A stretch of DNA of 64,000 nt from Strix aluco (taxonomy: Eukaryota > Chordata > Aves > Strigiformes > Strigidae): NCBI RefSeq assembly GCF_031877795.1, contig NC_133971.1:96266154-96330153 (forward strand), in the 5' to 3' direction. A program made the translations under genes and the position numbers. The notes under the pieces were generated by a model, which was given only the letters and a program-made list of their open reading frames with translations, made no database searches and was not told the origin of the DNA. Below are positions 48,135 through 59,184 of the stretch, piece by piece (position 1 is the stretch's first letter; every line of letters starts with the position of its first letter).

Positions 48135-51100
48135 GTGAGGCCTCGGAGGGGGGGGGGGGGGGTCCGCCCTTCCCACCCCTTCCTACCCCGGCGGGCCCGG
48201 CAAGGCCCCACGGCGGGCATGCGGCTCCCCACCCCCCCCCCCCCGCCGCCCAAGCGCCGCGTCCAGCCCCGGGGCCTGCGGGGGGCAGCGGGAGGGACCC
48301 CCCGGGGACAGCGGGACCGGGGAGGGCCCGGGGGTGCTGAACGGTGGGGAGCGGCCCGACACCGCCCTGCCCGGCACGGCACGGCACGGTACGGCCTGGT
48401 AGAGCCCGGTGGAGCTCGGCCCGGCCCGGTACAGCCCGATACAGCCCAGTAGACCCCAACCCGGTGCAGCCCGGTACAGCCTGGTACAGCCCGGCCTGGC
48501 CCGGTAGATCTCGATAGAGCCCGGTACAGCCTGGTAGAGCCCGGCACGGCCCGGTATAGCCCGGTGGAGCCCCGTAGAGCCCGGTACGGCCCGGTATATC
48601 CCGTTGTATCCCGGTATATCCCAGTATATCCCGGTATATCCCGGCCCGGCAGGGCCCGGGCGGCGCGTCCGGCGCTGTCCGTGGTGCTGAGACCGGCCGG
48701 GGCGGGGTCGGGCCGGGGCCGGTAACGGGCTGCGGGTCCGTGTCTGTCCGTGTGTCTGTCTGTCCGTGTGTCTGTCTGTCCGTGTGTCTGTCCGTGTGTC
48801 TGTCCGTGTGTCTGTCTGTCCGTGTGTCTGTCCGTGTGTCTGTCCGTGTATCTGTCTGTCCGTGGGTCCGTGCGTGGGTCCGTGCGCTCCTTTGCAGGTC
48901 CCAGTTCGCGCTGAAGTTCCTGGACCCCTCGTTCGTGCCCATGACGAACTCCCTGAGCCAGGAGCTGCAGGAGAAGCCGTCCAAGTGGGCCTTCAACCGG
49001 ACGGCCTTCGCCCACCAGCGGTGAGCACGCGCCCGCGGACCTTCCGCGCCCCCCGGGCTTGTCCCCTTCCCCCCCCCCCCCCCCCCCCCCGGACTGCAGA
49101 AAATACAGTCGGGGACTGCTAAATACTTTTAATTTGCCAGCGGCGAGAGACAAAGGCTGAATCGGAGCATTTCCCCAGATGGTTACAGCTATCTTGGGAG
49201 AAATTTGAGAGCAGGGCATTATACCAAATGGAACGTGACCCGGCGTCCCGGTGTGCGAGTGAAATCGTCGTCACTTCAAGACAAACGACTGGGGTTTATA
49301 AAACTTGAAACAAACGGGATGGTATCGGCCATGAAATGCCGCATCCGTGGAGGCCGACGTGCGCCCAGATAAACTTCCCAGCTGACGGCAGCTCTGAGCA
49401 AGCGCGGCCCTGCTCTGCCTCCCGGCGCGGCGCCGGCCGAGGGGGCGGGCAGGGCGAGGGGCTTGGATGGGGGCCCTCGAGCCCGGATTGCCCCAAAACA
49501 CCCTCCCTGGGCACCACCTGCTGCCTCCTGCCTACAGGTTGCACTGACATCCCTGCAGTGTGGCAAGGGAAAGGGTTTCTCGGTCCCTTCAGCTTCCTCA
49601 GAGCTGCTCCGTACTTAGTGGAAGTCAGATGTGTTTTCAGTGTGATGTGAACTTGGCACTGTCTGGCCAGCCTCTTTTATTTATTGGCTTTACTGATATA
49701 TATATATAGAGAGAGATCAGTAAATATATACTTTATACATTTTTTTAATATAGATATATTTACTGATGTGTATTAAAAATGTCTCTAAAAGAAAATAAAA
49801 CCCTTTAGCCATTTAAGACAGCTACTACCATCCTGGACTGTAATTTTGTCCTGACAAAAGCCTGCTCTTTCAGAGACTGCATTGTGACCCAGCTCCCATC
49901 TCCCACCTGAGAAGCAGAAACCCTGTCTCCTCAGCTCTGCGGCCCAGTTGGGATGGGGTGCTGCCCCCCTCAGTGCTCCCCTCCTCCCCTGGGCCCTCTC
50001 TGGCACAGCAGGGCCAGCGATGCCCTTCCAGTGCCAACAAGGGCTGCCCCAGGGAGCCATGGGGCACAGTGAGGAGGGGGCTCCTTGCCTGCCCCATCCT
50101 TTCCTGGGACCCGCCGGGCTGGCAGGATGGTGGCCGCCCCTCAGTACGGCTTCATTCCTGGCACCACCAGCTCATCCATCATGAGTTTTAATGGTTGGAC
50201 TAGATGATCTTCAAGGCCTTTTCCAACCTCGATGATTCTGTGATTCTGTGAGTCTGTCTCCGTGCCACCCCGCTGAAGGTTTTAGCTGATGCCTCAGGAT
50301 CTGCCGTTGCACTTGTCCGTTAGCCATAACCCATAATTAGGGCACCCAGTGGGACTCCATTAATGCGTAGACATTGGAGGTTGCAAGCTGGAAGAAAGGT
50401 TGTTTGTTTTCCATAAACATGAGCAAATAAAGTGGTATTGGTTTTCTAATTTTATGCCCTGCTAGGGAAATTCCTGAGCAGGCTTGGTTTTGTTTAGCTT
50501 TTAAGTATCCCTAATAACCCTTGTAAAAATGCCGGTGTGCTTGCCCAAGTAAGACATTAAGGAATTATCTTTACATAAATGGAGGCAGCGACTGTCACTT
50601 GGGTTTGTGCTTCTTAACGAGAACACAAAAAAAATACATGTATTTAAAAATCTGCTCCTGTTAATTCAACCAAATGTCTTGGACCGCTTGGGTTTGCTTC
50701 CCATCCTGGCACCCATCGTTCCCAGATCCGCGGCCCACTTCCAAGAGCACGGTGCGTGCGGAGAGCCCCGGCACAGGCACAGCACCCCTCAGCGAGGCGC
50801 CTGGGGAAGGGGCAAACGGTTAGCTGCACCCCTGGGGCTTACACAGCGAATTCAGTGTTTTAGTCCGGACACTGTTCCAAGGGGCACGGCCACACCCTCA
50901 GCTGGCGTCACTCAGGGTGGCCCAGTAAAGCCCAGCGGAGCTCCAGGTTCCTCTCTGTTTATGTTAATTTAAAAGCCATTGCGCCACGCTGCTCGGGAAA
51001 ATTCTGCATTAAGAAAAAAGAAAAATGTAAGTCTAGCTGGAAAGAAAATCTCTCCACCACAGAAAGAGGGGAAATATAACTCCATGTTTTTTTCTCTTTT

Positions 51101-52673
51101 TCTGTTTTATTTTAGGCAAGAAATCCTTCAGCATGTCGATGTAATAAAAAATTTTTCTTTGACCAAGAATAGCGTTCGGATCGGGCAGCTGATGCATTAC
51201 GATTATTCCAGCCACAAGTACGTTTTCTCTATCAGCAATAACTTCCGATCGCTGCTTCCCGACGTGTCGCCCATCCTGAACAAGCATTACAACATTTGTG
51301 CTGTGGTTGGAAACAGTGGGATCCTGACCGGGAGTCAGTGTGGGCAAGAAATAGATAAATCTGATTTTGTTTTTCGTTGCAATTTTGCTCCAACGGAGGC
51401 TTTCCAAAAAGATGTTGGAAGGAAAACCAATCTTACAACCTTCAACCCCAGCATCCTGGAAAAGTATTACAACAATCTTTTGACCATTCAGGATCGCAAC
51501 AACTTCTTTTTAAGCCTGAAAAAGCTCGACGGGGCCATCCTTTGGATCCCCGCTTTTTTCTTCCACACGTCAGCAACGGTCACGAGAACGCTGGTTGACT
51601 TCTTTGTTGAGCACAGAGGGCAACTGAAGGTCCAGTTGGCTTGGCCAGGAAATATCATGCAGCATGTTAACAGGTGTGTGTTTCTGCCTTGCGTTTAGCT
51701 TGCCCAAACACATCTCTGTACAAATAGAACTGGTTTTCCTGTTCGTGCCTGATCTGGTAGGCACCGTCTAGCGAGTCAGGACCCGGGTCTGCTGGGCCTT
51801 AGAGCAAATGCAGCTTTGTTGTGGCCTCAGTAAGTCCTTCGGGTGGTTCCTCACAGGTGTCTGCCCGGCGCAGCGGAGCGGGTGGGTTGTTTGCCTGGGG
51901 GCCAGGCCCGGCCCTGGGCTCTGTTCCTGCCATGGAGCCTGGAGGAGCGCGGGGCGGCCGAGGGAGGCACGGCGGGAGCAAAGCACCGTGTCTGGGAGAG
52001 CGTGTTCTTCCCAGCCCACTCACGGGAGCTGCGGCGCTCTCCAAGGAAAGCTGCAGTACATCGAAGCAGGATGACGTTGCCTCTCTTTAGTGAGTGTGAG
52101 CAGAGCCAGTGGATCGTACTTGTCTGGATGAGGCACTACCTCTCCTGGCCAAAATCCAGAGCCGTTCAGAGGGGGACACAAGAGACTAGGGGTTGGGGTT
52201 CTGCCTGTCAGGGTTCTGCACTCCCGCCCGTTACAGACTGGCCCGAGGAGAAGCCCTTGCCTCGCCCAGGCTCTCAGCACCATCGCTGGGCAGTAACATT
52301 ACTTTTTCCTACAGCAAACCCGTGGCATTCCTCCCCCCCCGCCCCCCCCCCCCCCCCGAGACTAACAAGCCTCTATTTTTTTTTTTGCAGGTACTGGAAG
52401 AACAAACACTTGTCGCCCAAGCGGCTGAGCACAGGTATTCTCATGTACACCCTTGCTTCTGCCATATGTGAAGAGATCCACTTGTACGGATTCTGGCCCT
52501 TCGGGTTCGACCCCAACACAAGGGAGGACCTCCCGTACCACTACTATGATAAGAAGGGAACCAAGTTCACGACCAAGTGGCAGGAGTCCCACCAGCTGCC
52601 TGCAGAGTTCCAGCTGCTCTACAGGATGCACGGTGAAGGACTGGCCAAACTCACCTTGTCGCATTGTGCCTAA
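47956..52673 (+). CDS. ST8SIA3: ST8SIA3, alpha-2,8-sialyltransferase III (4 exons, complete)
   Basis: Spliced from 47956-48134, 48898-49020, 51116-51673 and 52391-52673: 1143 nt, 380 residues plus TAA. It is a Golgi type II membrane enzyme that transfers sialic acid from CMP-Neu5Ac in alpha-2,8 linkage to sialylated glycans of glycoproteins and glycolipids, mainly in brain (family knowledge). Seen in the sequence: a 9-residue cytoplasmic tail, a hydrophobic anchor at about residues 9-33, and a stem. The L motif runs from about 160 to 208 (NICAVVGNSG, then SQCGQEIDKSD), the S motif from about 297 to 325, motif III is at 335-338 (PYHY), and motif VS (KWQESH) places the catalytic-type histidine at 354. 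Cysteines 162, 176, 189, 313 and 379 fit the family disulfides. N-glycan sequons are at 93, 113 and 206, with N-X-C at 160. Length and start match the vertebrate family. All splice sites are GT/AG and no frame break is seen. I recognised it by family sequence, not by a search. Confidence 0.97.
48373..48652 (+). repeat. 10-bp minisatellite in ST8SIA3 intron 1
   Basis: About 28 tandem copies of a 10-base unit close to CCCGGTAKAG, changing to CCCGGTATAT at the 3' end. It fills over a third of the 763-bp intron 1. Single homopolymer runs (G15 at 48148-48162 and C13 at 48232-48244) precede it. Confidence 0.9.
48738..48888 (+). repeat. TGTCTGTCCGTG minisatellite abutting exon 2
   Basis: Tandem TGTC and CGTG tetranucleotide blocks, mostly as an 8- to 12-base alternation, run to within ten bases of the exon 2 acceptor. 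In places the array takes the position of the polypyrimidine tract. Copy number probably varies between individuals. Confidence 0.9.
48898..49020 (+). CDS. ST8SIA3: ST8SIA3 coding exon 2
   Basis: A 123-nt exon encoding residues 60-100 and two bases of Arg101 (stem region, SQFALKF to AFAHQ), including sequon N93-R-T. The acceptor is CTCCTTTGCAG|G and the donor CG|GTGAGC. Exon phase is the same at both ends, so skipping it would keep the frame. The TGTC/CGTG tandem array of intron 1 ends about ten bases before the acceptor, leaving a very short pyrimidine tract. Confidence 0.95.
49069..49090 (+). repeat. C22 homopolymer in intron 2
   Basis: A run of 22 C lies about 50 bases after the exon 2 donor. 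Such runs are prone to sequencing and assembly error, so the length is uncertain. Confidence 0.8.
49716..49767 (+). repeat. AT-rich hairpin in intron 2
   Basis: ATCAGTAAATATAT at 49716-49729 pairs perfectly with its reverse complement at 49754-49767 across a 24-base loop. A third copy of the 8-base core TTTACTGA lies at 49689-49696, with a (TA)n run between. This could be a chance product of AT-rich DNA or a small palindromic element. Confidence 0.55.
50178..50254 (+). mobile_element. CR1 LINE 3' end fragment in intron 2
   Basis: Matches the avian CR1 3' terminus: GGTTGGACTAGATGATCTTC, then AAGGCCTTTTCCAACC, then the terminal ATTCTGTG repeats. Sense orientation, 5'-truncated to under 80 bases and non-functional. 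The gene's splicing signals are not affected. Confidence 0.85.
51116..51673 (+). CDS. ST8SIA3: ST8SIA3 coding exon 3
   Basis: A 558-nt exon encoding residues 101-287, from QEILQHV to IMQHVN. It holds the whole L sialyl motif (donor-substrate binding in this family), sequons at 113 and 206, and cysteines 162, 176 and 189. The acceptor is a T-rich tract ending TTTTAG and the donor is AG|GTGTGT. Reading on past the donor gives only a short tail ending at 51698, which is intron read-through and not part of the protein. Confidence 0.97.
52333..52366 (+). promoter_or_regulatory. C-runs and branch-point motif before exon 4
   Basis: A C8 run, one G and a C16 run are followed by ACTAAC at 52361-52366, a near-consensus branch point whose A is about 25 bases from the acceptor at 52390. 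A T-run lies between. The branch-point role is inferred from position and motif. Confidence 0.4.
52391..52673 (+). CDS. ST8SIA3: ST8SIA3 coding exon 4 (terminal)
   Basis: Encodes residues 287-380 and the TAA stop at 52671-52673. It holds the S motif (SPKRLSTGI through IHLYGFWPF), motif III (PYHYYD) and motif VS with His354, and ends SHCA; the penultimate cysteine is typical of the ST8Sia family. The acceptor TTTTTTGCAG is preceded by a T-run and by an ACTAAC branch-point-like hexamer at 52361-52366. Confidence 0.96.
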
Positions 52674-52751
52674 GAACCTAAATCTTGAAGTGCCAAATGA
52701 TTGTCTAAAAAGTGCCCAAAACCCAATTAAACGTTCTTCAGATAGAATTCT

Positions 52752-52773
52752 AAAAAAAAAAAAAAAAAAAAAA
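52752..52773 (+). repeat. A22 tract in the 3' UTR
   Basis: A run of 22 A begins about 80 bases after the stop codon. No AATAAA precedes it at the usual distance, although AATTAAA lies some 25-30 bases upstream. It is likely to prime oligo(dT) internally and so to mimic a transcript end. Confidence 0.7.
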
Positions 52774-55700
52774 CCCAAACACCCCAGCCTAAAATATTTT
52801 CCATAATATAAAGATGCTTTTTAGTCACCCCTGTCACTGCTCATCAGAGGGTTTAAGCCTATTTAGCAGTGCAGAAGCATTTATCAAATTCTGTGGATGC
52901 TATTCACGCAGCAGCAAAGTTGAAATATTTTGCATTTATAGATAAGCCACTAAGTATGTTTTAAGATACTTTCGTATTTTAGCATTCCACTAAATGCCCT
53001 GAAACTCTTCATTTTATTGTTCCTTCCTGACTAGAACTAGAAATGCTAATTTTAAAAGGTTTTGCTGCTTTTGTGTATGTTGCTATCAATTGCTCGGCAT
53101 AATAGATCGCTGTGGCCGATCGAGGAAGCCACTCGGAATTCCAGTTCATCGCCACTTGCAAGTTCTTCAGTGTGGATCCTGATTTCCACTGCTTGCATAT
53201 TTTCATATTTACTGAATTTGACATTTTTCAAAGCATAACGTGAAGAAGGAGGTCGCAATCCGGCTTGTACCTTAGCTAGGTGTTTATATCGCTCTCAGAA
53301 CACTTCAGCATTTTAATTCAACTTGGGCCAAACCCTACTCCTAATTAGGCTGAACAGTGGTCGTTCCCATCCGTGTGATACTATCCGGTCTTTTGATTTT
53401 AAAGTTAAACCACCGTGATCAAGGCCATTAGGTTTCTCTGGAGATGCGTTGGGTGAGACGAGCCCCAGGCCCCGGCGCAGGCACACCTCCCTCTGCGCCG
53501 GCTCCTCGCACCCTCCAACGCCAGGGGGTGCTTTGGGAGGACGATCCCCCCGAGCATGGGGACCACGGGGGGGTCCCACCCATCCCTTTTCCCCCAGATT
53601 GGTGGCCGGGCGCCGCGCCCGTCCCGGTGAGCTCTGCTGGGTGGGACCCGCCGCGGTCGTACCCAACGTTCCGCTGCAAGAGTGTTTTGGTAGGTCCCAC
53701 CCAAAATGCCAGCGCTCCCGCGGTGGCCATGGGGTGCGTTGCTCAGCGTGTCTGTAGGGAGTGGTTGTAGCCTTCGTTAGTCCAACTAACGGCGACGGGG
53801 CGGGCGGGCCGGGCAGCAGCGGGAGCCAGGCGCCAGGGTTTTTAAAAATGGTTTTTAAAGGGAAGTGAGTGTGGCAGGAATCCAGGGAAGAGGAAATACA
53901 GTTACCAGGTCTCCCCATTCACATCTCCAAATCCACGGTCAGACAACTAAATGAGCGGCCCCGTTTTCCAATCACCAACAGCCACCCGAGGAAGGCAAAG
54001 GAAGACACGGCTTCCTCGGTACCGCTGAAATCCGGCTGTTTGTAGAGAGGACAAACCTTAGGGTTTGAAAGTGTTGGCCATTATGTCTCAGGATAAAGGA
54101 GCGTGTAAAATAACTGAGTTTCTTATTACAAGTATTGCTTACAAGTATTTTAACATTTTTCTACTATTCTCTCTGACGCTGAGAACTGACTGCACACTGA
54201 AAGAAGATGCAAAATCCAATTTAAAATCATACTTTGAAATGGCACCTTTTAATTTTTCTCGGCCTCTTTACCTACAAGCAGACGTAGGAGGTGAGGAAGA
54301 TCTTGAGTACAACACCAAACCGCAGCTCCACCGGCCCCCAAAGCTGGGTCCCCGCTCTCCCCCACGCCCCAGGGTGGAGAAGGAGCTGGTGGCTTTCTTC
54401 CCCGTTTTAATGACCCCACATTTTCTGGCTTTTGCTTTTTCCAAGGCTGTTCAGGGCTGGGGCGTGCTGCGGAGGGGCTGGGGTCTCGCCGTGCCATGGC
54501 ATTCCCGCCCGCCCTGCCAAGCCTGGCTCAGCATTGCTGGGTGCTCTGGCTCTCCATGCTGTCATCAGTCCCACGCTCATCACTGTCCCTGCAGCAGAGT
54601 CCAACCTCCAGCAGCTGTTGTTACGAAGACATAGTTGTGCAGTGACGGTGGTGTCTTATGCCGTACGGTGCCATAGGAGTTGTCCTTGATGTTATCGCCT
54701 ATTATTTGTGTCGTAGTCATGCGCGAGGGCCTGGGAGCGGAGTTCGGCCGTACTGGGCGCAGGCCGTGGCAGAGCATGAGGACAGGCTGTCCTCATTGCT
54801 CACAGCTGCCCGCGGGAGGGACCGGGACCCCCCGACCCCGCCGGGCCTGTCACTGAGGGGTGCGGGATCGCACCCCCTGGACGCTGGGACTGCGGGGCCG
54901 GGAGCAGCTGGGCAGCACCAGTCCTGACCTGCGGGAACCCTCCTCTGAGTGCCGGAGCACGCGGATTGTTTGTGCCCAAGAAACAGAAAGAAGAGAAATT
55001 GCATGGAGTTCTGTGCTAGTTGTTAATGAGGTGCAGTAATTTATCATTTCCGATGGCGTTTCAAGCTGTACATGCTTGCGAAGGCAGGCGGACGGCTCGG
55101 CAGGTCACCGAGGGGCTTGTTGAAGGTGTGTCCAGTGGCCAAGAGCCCAGCGGGGGCCAGGGGTCACCCCCAACCCTGGCTGACACCTCTTGGCTTGTGG
55201 TTAACGCCTGATATTTTCATTAAGAGGCGTTTTATCAACTTCATGTAGGGAGCAACCATTTTTAATCAGCGCATTAAAGAAATGTGAATTATTGTCATTA
55301 TATTGGTGTGAAAGGGGGGGCAGTGTGCTCTATACAACTTTTGGCTGCTGGCTGTAATGGGGAATGGCACTAGCAGATCCTGCTTGGCTGCTGCACGGTG
55401 TTTACCTGGCGTAACCACTTTAAATTACCAGTAGTCACCAGCAACCATTCATTAGCCTAAACAGACGTATTTCCACCCGTGCATCTCCAGGAGCCCTTTT
55501 TGCCGCGGGGGTGCTCAGCCTGCGGCCAGGCGGTTCATCCCATGGCCCCCCCGGCAGCTCTGCCAGCCATGTGGCGCCGGCCATGTCACTGCGCGGTGGG
55601 ACACGCACAGAGCTGCAGCATCCAGCAGTTCTGACATGCCCGGGGGCCTCGGCCGGTCGCTCCTGAGCGCTGCACATCTTCTCTCCGCTCAAACCGCTGC

Positions 55701-56307
55701 TTTAGAGCGTCTGGGAGAGAAGATGAAATGCAAAAATTAGAGGTTGAAACCAAAAACCAAAATTGCTCTGGGGTCGTTTTTTAATTTTTCATAATTTTTT
55801 TTTTTTAAAAAATTCAATTTCCCATCCTAATCACACTAAACTTGGGGAAGTTGTCCACGGCTGTAATTTCTGTTCTGCCCCCAACTCGCCCCCCAGCCTG
55901 TTTCTGTGCTCGGGAGCCCTGCGAGGCCCCGCTCACCCCGCAGAGCGCCAGGGACGCCGGTCGCGGGGGGGATGGCGATGGGGAGGTGTCTTCATGCGCG
56001 GTACCTTCGTTTGATCTTGCTTAATTTCAGCAAACGGAGCGTCTCTCAGGTTCTTCCCGCTCACAGCCAGGTCCTGTTAAGGCTGAAGGCAGCAGACCCC
56101 ACCGGGGGGTCTTGGGGGGAGCCCCAGCACTCTGCAGCCCCCTCCCATCCCCGGGGAGGGCCGGGACCCCCCGTCGGTGCCGGGGGATGGCTCTGGCAGC
56201 ACAGCTGGAACTTTCCAGAGGCACAAAGAGGCACCGAGTGCGGAGAAGGAAGCACGAAAATGGCTGCAAATATTCGGAAATGGGAATACAGAAAAATTAT
56301 TGACAGA

Positions 56308-56424
56308 GCGCCATATTATATCATTGATTTTTAAGCAAAACTCCCCATCGATTTTTCAGAACCGCATTGAACATTTCAGAATCATTGATTTTAATGGGGA
56401 GTTCTGCCCCAAAATCAATGGCGC
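56308..56424 (+). repeat. imperfect fold-back within the probable 3' UTR
   Basis: Three blocks pair in order: GCGCC (56308-56312) with GGCGC (56420-56424), ATTGATTTT (56323-56331) with AAAATCAAT (56411-56419), and ACTCCCCAT (56340-56348) with ATGGGGAGT (56394-56402). The loop is 45 bases. It could be an RNA structure in the 3' UTR, or a relic of a palindromic transposon or of a conserved hairpin repeat class. Confidence 0.6.
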
Positions 56425-57833
56425 AATACAGCCCAAAGTAAATTGCTTCTTAGTATCAATATTTTTTTGTCCAAGCTCTTGCAGTGTGGAAAGCCGTCTT
56501 AAAATGTGCATCTTTTGTTTTTGCCTGTTTCCTGCTCTTTGAATTCTGCTTTTGTAGAGCGACCGGAGGGGAAGGGCGGCTTGTGCTTACTGGTGGGACC
56601 AGCAGTGGCCCAGGGTGGGCTCTGCTCCCCCAGGCAGGGAAAGCCCCTGCTGCTGCCCCGTGGTCAGGCTGGGCTCTCTCCCAAACCCCCATTTTTAGGC
56701 TGGTTTTCTTGTAGGGCCTCACATTAGGGGCACTGCGTGTCCCAGGGCGGCAAAGGGGGGTGACCCCCCCCAGAATTGGCAGTAAGGTCGGGGCTTGGCG
56801 TCCTTTTCTCACTGCGCCTGGCTTACAGCACATGTAATTCTGGTTTTGTAGAAAATAATCAGAAAACCCCTCTGAGCTGGAGGAAGTCAGTGGTGGGCAG
56901 CGGGAGGAGCCCTGGCGTTGCCTGCGGCGCTGGCTGGTGGCCCACGGCTGGAGAAGGTCCAGGCTGGGCCGCTCACGGCAGGTTCCTGCGCTTCGGGATG
57001 AAGGGGATGGAGGTGGTGGGTGAGGTGAGGGCCGGAGGGTGCGGAGGAGACGGTGTCCAAGGGGGAGAGGCAGAAAATGCCTTTTTAAATAAGCTGCTCC
57101 CCTCTAGCGCCCGCGGCTCCCCGGGCGGGGTGGTGCCGGCTGCCACCCGCCAGGCTCGGGACCGTAAACAGCCCCTGCGTTCGGTCTCACCTTGGCCAGA
57201 CTCTTCCTGCCAAAACCTTCCAGCCTCTTGTCTACCTAAACCAACTCCTGATGGTTCGGGGAAAATACTCGCTGTCATTCCTGAACGTCTAGGCAAGCGG
57301 ATATTGCTAAATGAACGTATGCGACACGCAGCGTGATCAATATTCGTAAGTACGAAAGGTTTGAGTTTACAAAAGCAAGCGAGGTCCTGACTAGCTCCGA
57401 GGGAAGGGTCTGGTGGGACGCAGACCCTGCTGGGCTGCCAGGACCGTGTCCCAGGCGCTGCCGGAGGCGAGCGGGGCCGCATCCTGCTCCAGCCCTGTGC
57501 CGAGGACCCCACAGCGGGGACGGGGGATGTGGAGAGGGGGTGTACATAGGAGTGGAAATACGTGTGTTACCTTCTCTTCTTTTATACATCTGGGGTTTGT
57601 ATTTTCGTTGCTTGCATCTTTTCAGTGAATGGTAGCAAGATACATTCAGACAAAGTCATTTTGGCTACCAGTTTTAATTGTGGAGTATACCAAAAAGCAA
57701 GCGTTTGTGGACTATAACTAACTGTGAATGGAGGTTGCAAAAACGGATTGTTTAGAAAAAAGCAGGTTTTCTGTAAATGAATGTGTCTTTATTCCAATGG
57801 CTATACAGTTCAATGCCTGATGGAGTTGTTTTC

Positions 57834-57839
57834 AATAAA
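57834..57839 (+). terminator. candidate poly(A) signal of ST8SIA3
   Basis: A canonical AATAAA lies after an AT-rich stretch that looks like a terminal 3' UTR, followed by A-rich sequence to about 57875. A second AATAAA at 58235-58240, followed by a TGTTTTATTGTG stretch, is an alternative. Which of the two is used cannot be told from the sequence. Confidence 0.4.
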
Positions 57840-57875
57840 AAAAAAGATAAATATTTAAAAAAAAGAAAAAAAATG

Positions 57876-59184
57876 CCATAATTGTAATAAAGGATTCATT
57901 ATTTAACGGCCATACTAAAAGCATTATTTATTTTTAAATGGCTGATGTTCACAGAGGGCCAGGGCACAGCCTCAGGTGAGTGGCCGCGGTGCGGGACGCG
58001 GTGCTGGCATCCAGCCTCGCTCCCCCGAGCGCCTCGGGGGGGTCGGTGGGACCGGGAGCGCCAGGGCCTGGCCCTTCCCGCGAGGGGCTCCCGCGGCCCC
58101 ATCGCGGCGGTGGCGGCTGCGCCAAAGGACGCGGCCATTCGTGTGGGACCTCTCAGCAATGTGATTCTTTGGTGTGAACGTGCCTGCAACATTGACTCAT
58201 GTGCCAAAACACAATATTGAATGCGTTGTTTTTAAATAAAATGTTTTATTGTGCATTGGAAGTCTGTAAAACTCAGCTGTGTCCGCTTCTTCCTTCTTAC
58301 TATTTCCTGACCTGCTTCCCAGCAGCAATAACGACGGGCCAGCACTGGGGGGGTTTCTGTGCTGTAGACGCACTTTACTGAGCACCAGATCATCATTTTA
58401 ATCAAAAACCCCTTCATGCTAATGAGCCCAAACAGCTAATGCTCTCTCCCACTATAACTGATCTTTTTTCTCTCCTGAGTGGGTAAATACGGAGACTATT
58501 CGCAGATTCAAGCACACTTACAGCTCGACAATAACCCAGCTGAAATAGTTACCCACATGTCAGAAGGGAGCAAAGTCCCGTTTTCAGAAAAGTTCCCAAA
58601 TCCGGGGTTTCTGTGGGTGGGATTTTCACGCAGCCTGGATTAGAAGGAGCCCCACTCTGGGACGAGCTGCCCCGGGAGCCCGGTCCTGTGCGCCTCCGGC
58701 CAGGTACTAACATTAACACAGAGTGAAGTTGGACTTACATGTCTTTCACTCCGAGCTGGCACATGGAGTTCTCATTACCCTGCTTCCATGGCTCTTGTGC
58801 AAGCTCCAGGCGTATTTTATGCCAGTGACACCGATGTTAAATAACACCAAAAATGCCCCCTGGAAAATCCCCACGCAGGAATAACTAGCCCACGGAAATA
58901 CGCGCTGGGTGAGCGCCAGTGATATCGACCTGGCACAAAGAGCGCGGGGGTGATTGTCCACAAAGGCCCACGACAACGTTTAGCGAGTTCCCGTGCTGCC
59001 ACCGCATTGCCTCGGTTCGCAAAGGGTGAAAACACCCTCCCCAAAACCTGCCTGTCCCTGCCGGGAAGGAGCCAGGCTGGGGAGCAGCAGCGCTGCCTCG
59101 GGGCATCTCCCACTCCCCGACAGCTCCTGACCAGGTGGGGCTTGTGGCCATCCCAGCCACCTGGCCCATCCTTCCACCCTCCCC
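57876..59184. other. intergenic sequence downstream of ST8SIA3
   Basis: Includes a CpG-rich patch at about 57975-58140 and an AT-rich stretch at 58380-58560. No gene is recognised; the next expected vertebrate neighbour, ONECUT2, is not seen. Confidence 0.5.
58235..58240 (+). terminator. alternative poly(A) signal
   Basis: An AATAAA followed within ten bases by a T/G-rich stretch, the usual downstream element. It lies about 400 bases after the first candidate and could serve a longer ST8SIA3 transcript. Support is the motif and its downstream element only. Confidence 0.25.

Larger units (their letters stand above)
47700..48140 (+). promoter_or_regulatory. ST8SIA3: CpG-rich promoter and 5' UTR region of ST8SIA3
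   Basis: Very GC-rich, CpG-dense sequence covers the region before the ATG and all of exon 1. No TATA box is visible, as is usual for CpG-island promoters. GGGGCGG-like and CCGCC motifs around 47775-47890 could bind Sp-type factors. The transcription start cannot be placed from sequence alone; it is probably between about 47750 and 47900. Confidence 0.6.
52674..57855 (+). other. ST8SIA3: probable long 3' UTR of ST8SIA3
   Basis: About 5.2 kb without a supported ORF follows the stop codon. Much is AT-rich and of even texture (52800-53330, 54060-54250, 57600-57835), like a conserved 3' UTR, broken by GC-rich stretches at 53440-53760 and 54740-54930. The first AATAAA followed by an A-rich end that looks like a true terminus is at 57834. 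I infer the extent from sequence texture only; a shorter transcript is possible, and RNA data would decide. Confidence 0.4.

Noticed and set aside
47587..48996. 469-codon ORF on the minus strand across the promoter and intron 1
   Set aside because: It runs through three tandem arrays and antisense to ST8SIA3 exons 1 and 2. Its protein is a string of short repeats.
48131..49219. 362-codon minus-strand ORF over intron 1 and exon 2
   Set aside because: A shadow of the 10-bp and TGTC/CGTG arrays and of ST8SIA3 exon 2; no family features.
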